Below, piece after piece: positions 45,580 to 56,475 of a stretch of 64,000 nt of DNA (position 1 is its first letter; each line of letters begins with the position of its first letter). The notes below the pieces were generated by a model. That model ran no database searches, was not told the DNA's origin, and was given only the letters and a program-made list of their open reading frames with translations. The stretch comes from Closterium sp. Naga37s-1 (lineage: Eukaryota; Streptophyta; Zygnematophyceae; Desmidiales; Closteriaceae): assembly GCA_947471745.1 (NCBI GenBank), contig CANJKZ010000469.1:62001-126000 (forward strand). The letters are read 5' to 3'. Position numbers and translations under genes: made by a program.

Positions 45580-45599
45580 ACATTTTCTATAGAAAATGT
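45580..45599. repeat. 20-bp perfect palindrome
   Basis: ACATTTTCTATAGAAAATGT equals its own reverse complement. It lies in an AT-rich stretch with no coding signal. Confidence 0.9.
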
Positions 45600-45641
45600 T
45601 TTAGTACGTAAAATGATGTCCATATACTGTGTTCCCCCGAA

Positions 45642-45663
45642 TAGAAGCGCAGATGCGCTTCTA
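45642..45663. repeat. Inverted repeat, 10-bp arms
   Basis: TAGAAGCGCA and TGCGCTTCTA are separated by 2 nt. It sits 43 bp from the 20-bp palindrome at 45580-45599. Confidence 0.85.
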
Positions 45664-48606
45664 ATTTGTCGGGCAAAGATCAACGGTGCGCTTAAAGCTC
45701 ATGCTCCAATAAAAAACACACTTTAAAATGTAGCCCACGATGCAGGCTGTGCAACTCACACCGTTTCCAGGCAGTTCGAGTATTGAAAAAACTTGCCAAT
45801 CCGTCAGCACTGAAGTGGAGCTGCATCCATGCACGTACTGCTACATGGCGGTCCAATCAGGCATGGAAGCGGCGTGCAAGAGGGACAATTGCAACATGCC
45901 TAACCTCTCGATTGGCCCGGAATATGTCAGGGACGAGATTCCTAGCCTGAGAAAAATCCTTTGCAATGAGATTTCCCTTCGTTGTGGAGGAACTCGAACC
46001 GCCGTCTCGACAGGGGTCTCTGCTCGTAATCCTTTTGCACTTTCACACTTTCATTTTGTCCCTGCAAACTGCTTATTCTCTAGTGTTTGAGCCATGGTGG
46101 GCATCCCATGAGTGGCTTTCCTGTTCGGGCTTCCACCAGACGGTCACATCATAGGGTTAGACGGTAAACATCAAGCCTAATGCCTCCTATACCCCCATGC
46201 TCCCCTGCTCCGCCGGCACCTCCTGCCTCAACTTCTCCGTTGATACCTCCTGCGCCGCCAACACCAGCTGTGTTTATGAACGGTGCTCCAATTCTGACGC
46301 TTCTCCTCCCGATCCTGCGGCTTATGCGGATGACGCGGAGGCTGAGAAATGTTACGAGGCGGCTACAGATAACGCGGAATTTGCGAGTGACGGTAATTAC
46401 GCGGAGGCTGGTGTGCACGGCGATGACACAGATGCTGCGCGCGACGAGGACGGAGACGATCCTTATTGGGGAAGATCGAATAACTACTGGTGGGACGAAT
46501 CTGCGTCGGTGAAGATTATGACATGGAATACTGGTCCCGTGACGGCCTTTCTCAGCGTCTCTCGACTCCCACCTATCCCCCTGGAGATACCCACCCTTCG
46601 ACCCAAAGCCGAGATGCCCACCCCCCCTCTCCTAATAATCGCCTTATTACGCGCAAGCGTCACGCATACACCACGGGATAGAAAGTGAATCATTCGTCTG
46701 GAGGCTGTCACCGACGTAAGCGATGTGGCGCGAGAGTCGGAATCTTACGAAAATGTCTGATGGGGTGGAAGAAGAAAATTGTTGACCTCAACGCTGTTGC
46801 TGCTTGTCGCAAGCACCTGCACGGGCATGGGTGAAGCTCGTGGTATCGCGACATGGAGCAGGACGTTTACACCTGGGTCATACGAGCGCGCCCCAAGGGT
46901 CTTGCGGTGAACGTATGGCGTCTTAAGTAGTGATCACGAGACGTCATGAAAGTGCTCCATCCGGATGTAAAGTGGAAGGGCTCTTACTGTTGGCCTGAGC
47001 GCTTCCGTTCCAGGTTGAATTTGTTTGACAGTAGTAAAACTGAAGTCGGTAAAACAATTCTCTGACTGTAAATCTCACACTTCTTTGAAGTCGGTCCTAG
47101 GAGTTGTTGTCATGATGTCATTGCTTTCCTACCATATCGTTGGATGCTTCTCATAATCTACCATACTGACGCACTATCATGAATTCCCTTGTATGCGTTA
47201 CCCACCCACACTGAGTGTGAGCCGCAAGTGCTCAAATTCTAGATATTCATTCGTTGCTCTCGATGGGCGTACGTCATCGAGGAGAAGTAGATTATCAACG
47301 CTCATCGAGGAGACCATACGATCGACGAGATCGGCACCCATTACGTCCCCATTCGAAGGGTAGGCTATCAAAGGAAGAGTATTATTGTGATGCTCGCTTG
47401 CACCGCGGTGATGCCAGGTGTGATCTCGGTCGGCTGCACGTTGGAGTTGCTGCTGCTTGACGTCGCCGTGAACAGTCGTTCAGAGTTCAATAGTACCATG
47501 AGTGGTTTGAGCAAGAAGGCATCAACAACTTTATGGCAAGGGTTGAGAACCCAAATCCTCCTTTGCTTTCATCGTGAAGCTCCCATATCCTGGTTCTTGC
47601 AACAACCTTTACCTCCTTACCCTCTTTCTCCATTTGCGTCCATGTCTCTCCTCCTCCTACCCCCCCCATCGCTTCATGCATACCATCTCTTGTCTGCACG
47701 CACGAACGGGTTCGTTCGTTTTGATTTGACAAAATGTTATTTCTGTTTTTTTTTTTTTTTTCTTCAGGAAAAAAAAAACATACTATGTATGCGCATAATG
47801 TGTATGCTGCATTTGATCCATAATCGCTTGCATTCCATGATCATTTTTATGTAAATAGAAATATCACGCACATAGTACATCATTGTTGACACCATTAGTG
47901 GCTTGATACTTTGTTGAAGTTAGGCCTACGAGGAAATGAAGTTAGGCCTAAGAAGAAGTACAGGATCTCTTCTCACTAGTACCTCAACTGTGAGAACCAT
48001 CACAAGAGAGGACAACAGTCCCCAAGGTGCATTTGGTTGCCAAAGTCCACGTGTTAATAATAGAATGGCCCACGTCTTACTTCTGGGTCTCCGAGAACAG
48101 TGCCCTGCGGGGCTCCACGTCACTGGCTAACATCCTGAGGTTGTTCGGAGGCATCGAGGTTTGTGCGCCTGCGTGGCTGCAAGAGCACGTCCTAATTGGC
48201 TCGCGAAGCGCGGGCGATTCTTCGCCGCTCCAAGTGCCTGCATCGCCCTGGGAATTGCTGGCCTCACCACAGCCCTTCAACCTCCCCCACCCTCCCCCTT
48301 CCTGCCCCCTTCCCCATCCGTTCAAGCACCGCCCAGCCACAGCCGGGGAGAACTGCCTAGAGTGCGGGGCGGAAATCCACATTTCCAAGCTTAGCGCGAC
48401 ATCCAGGGGGAAGTGATGACAGGCTGTACTCGGACATATATTCGAACAGATTTCTTCCTAGCCAGATAATTCAGATTTTAACATTGAATCGTTCCACAGA
48501 AGACCTCAAGAGCCATTTGTGACTTCGATCAGCCTGTTGACGAGGTATTCACTTGCGCTAGTTTTCTAACTCGACTCAGGCTTCTATTCGCATTAGCTCT
48601 AGCGCA

Positions 48607-51107
48607 ATGGCTTCCATCGCTGCTCACGCCTCCCTCGCGCTTCCTGCGCGTGCAATCCATAGCAGTGCCGCACCGCAGAAGCTGCGGTCGTCAGTTCTCG
48701 GCCAACGCCTGGCCGTTACCGTTAAGAAGCACCTCGCCGCAGCCTGCCAGCGCAACACCTCCCCTAGAGCCGCTGCTGACGACGCCGCTCTTACACTTGC
48801 TAAGGCCCTTCCTCCCGCTGCTCTTGCTTCCCTCGTCCTATCCCTCGCCGCATCCCCCGCCGCGTTTGCCGAGGATGTCGCTGCTCCCGCGACCCCTGTC
48901 TTCGGGACTGAGCTTCAAGTCCTTACTCCTGCCGCCGCTCCCTCAGCCCTGGAGCAGTCGTCCCTCTCTGCCCCTCCCGTGGCCACGGCTAACCGTCTAG
49001 ATCTGCCTGAGAGCACCACCTGGCGCTACAGCGAATTCATCAACGCGGTGCAGAGCGGTAAGGTGGAGCGCGTGCGGTTCAGCAAGGACGGCGCGTTCCT
49101 TCAGCTGACGGCCATCGACGGCCGCCGCGCATCCGTCACTCTGCCGAACGATCCGAGCCTCGTGGACATTCTGGCTCAGAACGGCGTTGATATCTCCGTC
49201 GCTGAGAGCGAGGGGGGCAACAACTACGTCGGGCTCATCGCGAACCTGCTCTTCCCGCTGATCGCGTTCGCCGGGCTCTTCTTCCTCTTCCGCCGCTCGC
49301 AGGGAGGCGCTGGCGGAGTCGGCGGCCCCGGCGGCCCCATGGACTTCGGCCGCGCCAAGTCGAAGTTCCAGGAGGTTCCCGAGACGGGCGTGACATTCAA
49401 GGACGTGGCAGGTGCTGATCAGGCGAAGCTGGAGCTGCAGGAGGTCGTCGATTTCCTCAAGAACCCTGGTAAGCCTTATTTTCTCTTGTCTACTCCATCT
49501 ACATGTCAGCCACAGCTCGTTAACATACCATTTTTCTTAACAATCACCCCAAATTCGAACAAATTTAGCTGCATCTATATAATTCGTCGGACTTCCAACA
49601 AATTCTCTCTCATTTTCCATCTTCTTTCGTTCTATTTGTGCTTCCTGCAGACAAGTACACCCAGCTGGGTGCCAAGATCCCTAAGGGCTGTCTGCTCGTG
49701 GGTCCCCCCGGTACTGGCAAGACCCTTCTCGCCCGTGCTGTCGCCGGTGAGGCCGGAGTGCCCTTCTTCTCCTGCGCCGCCTCCGAGTTCGTAGAGCTCT
49801 TCGTCGGCGTCGGTGCTTCCCGCGTCCGCGACCTCTTCCAAAAGGTGAGCATGCGACGACTAATTTGAACCCAAATGTGTTGTTTCCTGTGACAACATTC
49901 CATGATTCTGCCATTTGAAAGAACGGCAAGAAAAAGGTAGATCAGCTGAGTGTCGAGGATGGAGTGTTGATCTATGTTCCAACTTGTCGCCTTGCCTCTC
50001 CAGGCCAAGTCCAAGGCCCCCTGCATCGTCTTCATCGATGAGATAGACGCCGTGGGCCGTCAGCGTGGCGCCGGTATGGGCGGCGGCAACGACGAGCGCG
50101 AGCAGACGATCAACCAGCTGCTGACGGAGATGGACGGCTTCCAGGGCAACACGGGCGTCATCGTTCTCGCCGCCACCAACCGTCCCGACGTCCTCGACTC
50201 CGCGCTGCTTCGCCCCGGCCGCTTCGATCGCCAGGTGACCGTTGACCGCCCGGACGTCGCCGGGCGCGTGTCGATTCTCAAGGTGCACTCGCGCGGGAAG
50301 GTGCTCGCGAAGGACGTGGATCTCGACAAGGTTGCGCGCCGCACGCCCGGGTTCACCGGTGCTGATCTGCAGAACCTCATGAACGAGGCGGCGATCTTCG
50401 CCGCGCGGCGCAACCTGAAGGAGATCTCTATGGACGAGATCTCCGACGCGCTGGAGAGGATCATTGCGGGCCCCGAGAAGAAGGGCGCTGTGGTATCCCC
50501 TGAGAAGCGCCGCCTGGTGGCCTATCACGAGGCTGGCCACGCCGTGGTGGGCGCGCTCATGCCGGAGTACGACCCCGTTGCTAAGATCTCCATCATCCCC
50601 CGTGGCGGCGCTGGTGGGCTTACCTTCTTCGCCCCCAGCGAGGAGCGCCTGGAGTCGGGGCTGTACTCGCGGTCGTACCTCGAGAACCAGATGGCTGTGG
50701 CTCTGGGAGGCCGTATTGCCGAGGAGCTCATTTTCGGTGCGGAGAATGTTACCACTGGCGCTTCGAACGACTTCATGCAGGTGTCGCGTGTGGCTCGGCA
50801 GATGGTGGAGAGGCTCGGGTTCAGCAAGAAGATTGGGCAGTTGGCTCTCGGTGGTGGCGGAGGGAACCCGTTCGTGGGCCAGCAGGTGTCAAACGCAACT
50901 GAGTACTCGATGGCTACGGCTGATTTGATTGACTCGGAGGTGAGGGAGCTGGTGGAGAGGGCGTATGCGAGGGCCAAGACCCTGCTGACTGAGAACATTG
51001 ATGTGATGCACCAGCTGGCCGATCTGCTGATGGAGAAGGAGACGGTGGATGGGGAGGAGTTCATGAGCCTGTTCATTGATGGTGATGCTAAGCTCATGTT
51101 GAACTAG
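48607..51107 (+). CDS. FTSH1/5: Thylakoid FtsH metalloprotease, type A (FtsH1/FtsH5-like)
   Basis: Three exons: 48607-49468, 49651-49844 and 50004-51107 (GT-AG, phases 1 and 0), 719 residues. ATP-dependent zinc metalloprotease of the thylakoid membrane, which in plants degrades photodamaged D1 protein in photosystem II repair together with type-B FtsH2/8. Residues 1-89 look bipartite: stroma-targeting start, then a hydrophobic segment ending SPAAFAED, a lumenal-type cleavage site. Transmembrane helix about 207-228. Walker A GPPGTGKT at 305-312, Walker B IVFIDEID with D364/E365, second region of homology [20 protein letters not shown] at about 409-428, zinc site HEAGH at 527-531. Type A is chosen because of [30 protein letters not shown] spacing and [20 protein letters not shown], which differ from type-B FtsH2. 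All catalytic residues are present. The stop is TAG. Confidence 0.97.
49469..49650 (+). other. FtsH intron 1
   Basis: The donor is CCTG-GTAAGC and the acceptor CTTCCTGCAG. It splits the Asp codon of NP-D-KY (phase 1). Its sequence is AT-richer than the exons. Confidence 0.92.
49845..50003 (+). other. FtsH intron 2
   Basis: The donor is AAAG-GTGAGC and the acceptor CCTCTCCAG. It is phase 0, between DLFQK and AKSKAP, just before Walker B. Confidence 0.92.
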
Positions 51108-51816
51108 GGGAATGAGTGTGTGCTTTGGTTGGTGTGCTTTGGGGTATTGTACTCTTGGGATTCGGCAGTTCGAAATCTTGTAAAAACTTCTACATTGATT
51201 ATTAGGCCTTGTCTGATTGTAAGGCAGTTGTAGAGACCATGTTTTTACTGTAAGGTCTGTGTTCTCATTCTTTCTCATACCGCAAGACCTTAGGATAGTT
51301 CTATGGTAGTACCAGCACTCGCTTATGTCCGTATTCATGAGTCGACCTATGTAACGAAGACGACACTCTTAGAGCATGCCCACTCTCAATATTATTTATC
51401 CTTTAAGCGGATGGCGGATGTAATGTGGTGTAGACAACCTTCGGTTGTACAACATCGCATATGCATGAACAACCTACGGCAACTGAATTGCATTCTCTGC
51501 ATCAAATCGCCTCCAAACATTACGTATTGATGAACCGTGAGAGACATGTATCAGAACATAGATTTCCGCGTAGCTAGAAATTGTTACGAATAGTGATTAT
51601 TGAAACACTACTGTGCACTCCTCACCGCAGCAATCGAAGCACGCACTACCGAGAATGAAGGCGAAAGGGCGGAAGTAACGCGAAGGGTCGCACAGTTACG
51701 AAAGCATCTGGACCGTCGGGCAGACAGCATTAGGCAGCAGCGGTGGCAAGGATTCTGCCCGGACAGTTTCGTAACTGTCTGGAGTCGCACGGTTGGATTT
51801 CGATGTAATAAGGGAA
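51108..51816. other. FtsH 3' flank and intergenic region
   Basis: No gene is recognised. Candidate algal-type poly(A) motifs TGTAA occur at about 51178. A 12-bp inverted repeat (ACAGTTACGAAA at 51692-51703 and its complement at 51767-51778) sits just upstream of the Copia-1 insertion. The short ORF 51600-51836 has no known domain. Confidence 0.55.
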
Positions 51817-51821
51817 TGTAC

Positions 51822-51930
51822 TGTCAAATGTTGTAGTCTTAGTGATGTGTGTTATAGGGGGTACAACTATTAGGGTTAGGTTTATGTACCCCAACCAACC
51901 TTAGTAAAAAAAACACTTTCATTCTTGACA
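51822..51930 (+). repeat. Copia-1 5' LTR (109 bp)
   Basis: It starts TGTCAAATG and ends ATTCTTGACA, with inverted termini TGTCA/TGACA. It includes TTAGGGTTAGG and an A8 run. It is identical to 58886-58994. Confidence 0.97.
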
Positions 51931-51943
51931 TGGTATCAGCTAG
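51931..51943 (+). promoter_or_regulatory. Copia-1 primer binding site
   Basis: TGGTATCAGCTAG directly follows the 5' LTR. The first 9-10 bases match the complement of the plant initiator tRNA-Met 3' end (TGGTATCAGAGC), the usual Copia primer. Confidence 0.8.
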
Positions 51944-52084
51944 GTTAGGATCCTGTGGGATCCCGTTCCTCTCGTTCACGTCCGTAGCGCCCGAGCCTGT
52001 CCCGTACCCTAGTGCCCGTTACGCCCGTACGGTCCCCTAGCGCCTATCGCGCTCGTCTCTCTCGTGCCCTAGCGCCCGCTGCGC

Positions 52085-52600
52085 TTGCCGTCGCGTCGCC
52101 CCTGCTGTCCCGTCCCATCTTGTCGCCCCTGCTGTCCCGTCCCGTCCCGTCGCCCCTGCTGTCCCGTCGCGTCGCCCCTGCTGTCCCGTCCCGTCCCGTC
52201 GCCCCTGCTGTCCCGTCCCGTCCCGTCGCCCCTGCTGTCCCGTCCCGTCCCGTCGCCCCTGCTGTCCCGTCGCGTCGCGCTGTCCCGCCGCGCCGCGCCG
52301 TCCGTCCCGTCCCGTCCCGTCCGCGTCGCGCTTCCCGTCCCGTCCCGTCGCACGCGCCCCGTGCCCCCTGCCCGTCCGTTGCGCCCCGTGCGCCCTGCCC
52401 GTCCGTCGCGCCCCGTGCGCCCTGCCCGTCCGTCGCGCCCCTGCTGCGCCCTGCCCGTCCGTCGCGCCCCGTGCGCCCTGCCCGTCCGTCGCGCCCCCGC
52501 TGCGCCCTGCCCGTCCGTCGCGCCCCGTGCGCCCTGCCTGTCCGCACCTGTCGCGCCCTGCCTGTCCGCACCTGTCGCGCCCGTCCCTGCCAGTTGCGTC
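52085..52600 (+). repeat. Copia-1 leader: C-rich tandem repeats
   Basis: Imperfect tandem units of the form CCCGTCGCCCCTGCTGT (52095-52270) followed by CGTCCGTCGCGCCCCGTGCG-like units (52370-52590). They lie between PBS and gag. Overlapping ORFs on both strands (Pro/Arg/Ala only) are composition artefacts. Confidence 0.85.
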
Positions 52601-52696
52601 CTGTCCCGTCGCGCCGCATTGTCTGTCACGCCCTACGCAGGCCCTTTAGGCGTTTAGGGTTTCGGCAACAGCGGTCACCACCTCTTAGCTTCTGCT

Positions 52697-54580
52697 ATGG
52701 CGACCCCTAGGGTCCTGCGTTTTGACGCCGAGGGTAGGCCGCTTGAGTTCACCGTCTGGCTCCTGCGTGCGCGCCGCCTTTTAGAGAGTCAGGTTCAGGC
52801 AGATGAGTCTCTGTGGGCACTCGCTTCTGGCGAACTTCCTAAGCCCGACGACCCTGCACCCTTAGCAGCTGACCCCACACCTGCAGACAGTGACCGTTAT
52901 GCACGCGAGCGTGCTGACGTGACCGCGTGGAAGTCGCGTGACGCTGCGGCCTGCATCGCCCTCAGCAGCCTCCTCCCTGAGTCTGAGGAGACCCACTTCA
53001 CTCAGGTTCGCACGGCTAGTGAGTTCCTGACTGCGATCAAGGCCCGCTACGCTACTCCCACCACTGTCTCTCTTGGTCGCCTGTTCCTTCCGTTCCTGTT
53101 TCCTGACCTCGCCTCGTTTGAGCGCACTGCTGACTTGATCACTCATCTGCGCTCGCTCGATTCTAGCTACCGCGCTGCTTGCACTGACGCACAGCTTGCA
53201 CTGCTCCCTCCCCCCATGGCGATTACTATCTATTTCATCGCCACTAGCCTCCCTGACCGCCTTGCCTCGGTTCGTGACGCGCTTCTTCTGAAGCACCCTA
53301 GCGAGCTCACTATCGAGGTCCTTGAGTCGGCCCTCAAGGACGTTGAGAGCAACCTCCGCTCGGTAGCATCTGCCTCTGGTGCTGTGCCCCCTCCACTGTT
53401 TCACGGGTGCACTGTCCCTCAGCTGCCCACCTTTACTGCCTCCCTCGCCACTGCCGCTACTGACGTGACCGCAGCTGCTGTTACGACTTCTTCACGGTCC
53501 CGGGGTAGGAGTGGCAGGAGGGGCGGTCAGGGTGGGGGCGGAGGCGGCGGAGGCGGTGGGGGTGACGTGGCGAGCGGCGGCGGCGGGAGTGCAGGGGCTG
53601 GAGGAGCGTCTCGTACAGTGGCCGGTGACTCCCCTGCTGCAGCTGGTGGAGGTGACGCCCGGGTTCGTCAGCCACCTACTGGTCTGCCAGTAGCAGGGGG
53701 TGGAGCAGCGGCGTGGTACCTGACTCAGCGACAGCAGCAGCAGCAGCAGCCCCTCCCCTCGCAGCAGTCACAGCAGCAGCAGCAGGTTTCGAGGCAGGGG
53801 TCAGGACAGCGTCAGCTGCAGCGCGGTGTCGTCCACTCTCCCTGCACCTATCACGTTCTGACAGGTGCCCGCCGCGGCCAGCCTTGTGGCCGCAGCCACC
53901 CACCAGGTCAGTGCTTTGCTCAGCTTACTGACACGGTTCGGTTGGCCTACGGCGTTGACGGCCCTGCCCCTGACTGGCTTCCCCTTGTTCAGACTTACGG
54001 CCCTGCTCTGTGGGGCATGTCGGCTTCTCAGTTGGTTGATCTCTTAGGAACTCCTCATGCTATGTATGCTGTTGTTGACTCTAGTGCTTCTGACTCTGTT
54101 TACTCGAGTGTTGTTAGCTTAGGTGCTAGTCTTGCTGAGGTGCCTGTTGCTAGTGTAGGTACTTGTGTAGACACTAGTCCAGGAGCTGCTCCGGAGGACG
54201 CCTCGCTGTCTTTCACTATGGACTCCGGAGCTTCGCACTGTTTCTTCCGCGACCGCACGACACTTACCCCGCTTCCTACGCCGGTCTCTGTAGCACTGGC
54301 TGATCCCACTTCGGGACCAGTCACTGCTCGCTACACTACTACGCTTCCGTGCCCGGCTGTTCCCTCCGGTTCTCTGACCGGCTTCCACGTCCCTTCGTTC
54401 TCGAGGAACTTGGTGGGCGTGAGGCCGCTCGTGAGTCAGCACGTGGGTGTGTGGATTGAGCCTTCTGGCGAGACTGCGGTTTGTGTCGACGGGGACACGT
54501 ACGCGCCTCTCGCCACCTTTACTGCTGAGCCGGGCTCTGGTCTCTACACACTTCACACTGGCCCCCGAGGGCAGCAGTAG
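52697..54580 (+). CDS. Copia-1 gag and protease
   Basis: 627 codons. The start MATPRVLRFDAEGRPLEF and the following helices are a Copia gag of the UBN2/retrotran_gag_2 kind. A Gly-rich stretch and Gln runs follow. A variant zinc knuckle has C383, C397, H401 and C406 (CX13CX3HX4C). The aspartic protease motif DSGAS starts at residue 509. The ORF ends in TAG flanked on both sides by CAG codons, and the same frame stays open after it. Gag forms the particle shell and the protease matures the polyprotein. Confidence 0.92.
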   Translation: MATPRVLRFDAEGRPLEFTVWLLRARRLLESQVQADESLWALASGELPKPDDPAPLAADPTPADSDRYARERADVTAWKSRDAAACIALSSLLPESEETHFTQVRTASEFLTAIKARYATPTTVSLGRLFLPFLFPDLASFERTADLITHLRSLDSSYRAACTDAQLALLPPPMAITIYFIATSLPDRLASVRDALLLKHPSELTIEVLESALKDVESNLRSVASASGAVPPPLFHGCTVPQLPTFTASLATAATDVTAAAVTTSSRSRGRSGRRGGQGGGGGGGGGGGDVASGGGGSAGAGGASRTVAGDSPAAAGGGDARVRQPPTGLPVAGGGAAAWYLTQRQQQQQQPLPSQQSQQQQQVSRQGSGQRQLQRGVVHSPCTYHVLTGARRGQPCGRSHPPGQCFAQLTDTVRLAYGVDGPAPDWLPLVQTYGPALWGMSASQLVDLLGTPHAMYAVVDSSASDSVYSSVVSLGASLAEVPVASVGTCVDTSPGAAPEDASLSFTMDSGASHCFFRDRTTLTPLPTPVSVALADPTSGPVTARYTTTLPCPAVPSGSLTGFHVPSFSRNLVGVRPLVSQHVGVWIEPSGETAVCVDGDTYAPLATFTAEPGSGLYTLHTGPRGQQ

Positions 54581-55344
54581 CAGCAGCAGCTACTGCCCCC
54601 GACCCCTGTCACTGCCCCCCGTCAGGTTCCCGCGTCTCACCAGGTTGCCGCGTCTCCCCAGGTAGCTGTGTCTGGTCAGGTTTCGGTGTCTGGTCCAGTT
54701 GCTGCGTCATGCTCCTGCCGGTCACTTGCCCACCCCACTATTTTGTGGCACCACCGGATGGGGCACCCGTCCATTTCTCGCCTGCGCGCTATGTCTAGTC
54801 AGCGTCTTGTCTTAGGCCTCTCGCGAGTCTTGCCGTCGCTGCCGCCTTCGCTTGCACCACCTTGCGGTCCCTGCGTCGAGGGTCGGCTGCGCGCCACCCC
54901 TCACTCCTCCTCCCTTCGTCCGGCCACCGAGCCCTTCGAGACTCTCCACTTGGACGTATGGGGCCCCGCCTCGCGCCCTGGCCCTGAGCGAGAGAGTTTC
55001 TTTCTCGTGGTCGTTGACGACTACTCCCGCTACACCACAGTGTTCCCCCTGGCGAAGAAGTCCAACGTGACTTCTACGCTGATCCGGTGGTTACTTACCA
55101 CTGCGGACACTCGTGGTCGTCGTGTCAGCTGTCTTCACTCCGATTGCGGGGGTGAGTTTCGCTCTGGCGTTCTCGCTGGATTCTGTCGCGAGCAGGGCAT
55201 CCGTCAGTCCTGGCAGCTTCCAGAGTCCCCACAACAGAATGGGGTTGCTGAGCGCCGCATAGGCTTGGTCATGGAGATCGCCCGCACCTCCATGACTCAC
55301 GCCCGTGCCCCCCATTTTCTGTGGCCTTACGTGGTTCGGCACCG

Positions 55345-55345
<1 letters not shown>
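54581..55345 (+). pseudogene. Copia-1 integrase, first part
   Basis: It continues in the gag-protease frame after the TAG. The pre-integrase zinc motif HH...CGPC (WHHRMGHPS, PPCGPCVEG) is followed by the DD35E triad: D at 54953-54955, D at 55142-55144 (HSDCGGEF) and E at 55250-55252 (QQNGVAERR). The second Asp sits in HSDCGG where HSDRGG is usual. Near 55340 the frame shifts: WPYVVR is in this frame and AHQLNFWPRVS, the next conserved block, is one base over. Confidence 0.88.

Positions 55346-56475
<1,130 letters not shown>

Larger units (their letters stand above)
44094..48606. other. Divergent intergenic region without a recognisable gene
   Basis: This is about 4.5 kb between the divergent VPS13 and FtsH genes. 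Short ORFs (for example 44810-45043, 45740-46090, 46197-46688, 47254-47460) have no recognisable domain and are not linked by convincing splice sites. Some (46197-46688: Asp/Tyr/Trp-rich; 47254-47460: Arg-rich) could be decayed mobile-element remnants. The stretch 45420-45720 is clearly AT-rich and holds two palindromes. A T17/A10 run lies at about 47742-47780. A 13-bp direct repeat GAAGTTAGGCCTA occurs at 47917 and 47938. Confidence 0.55.

Noticed and set aside
45985-46060. Possible - strand tRNA T-loop (GGTTCGAGTTCC)
   Set aside because: No D-arm, anticodon arm or acceptor pairing could be found around it.
46197-46688. Asp/Tyr/Trp-rich ORF as a gene
   Set aside because: Overlapping frames are equally open, no domain is recognised and no splice partners are visible; left as unassigned intergenic sequence.
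51822-51930. Telomere-like TTAGGGTTAGG in the Copia-1 LTR
   Set aside because: Fewer than two repeats, in both LTR copies; chance is enough.
52012-52710. Pro/Arg-rich ORFs on both strands before Copia-1 gag
   Set aside because: They are composition artefacts of the C-rich leader repeats.
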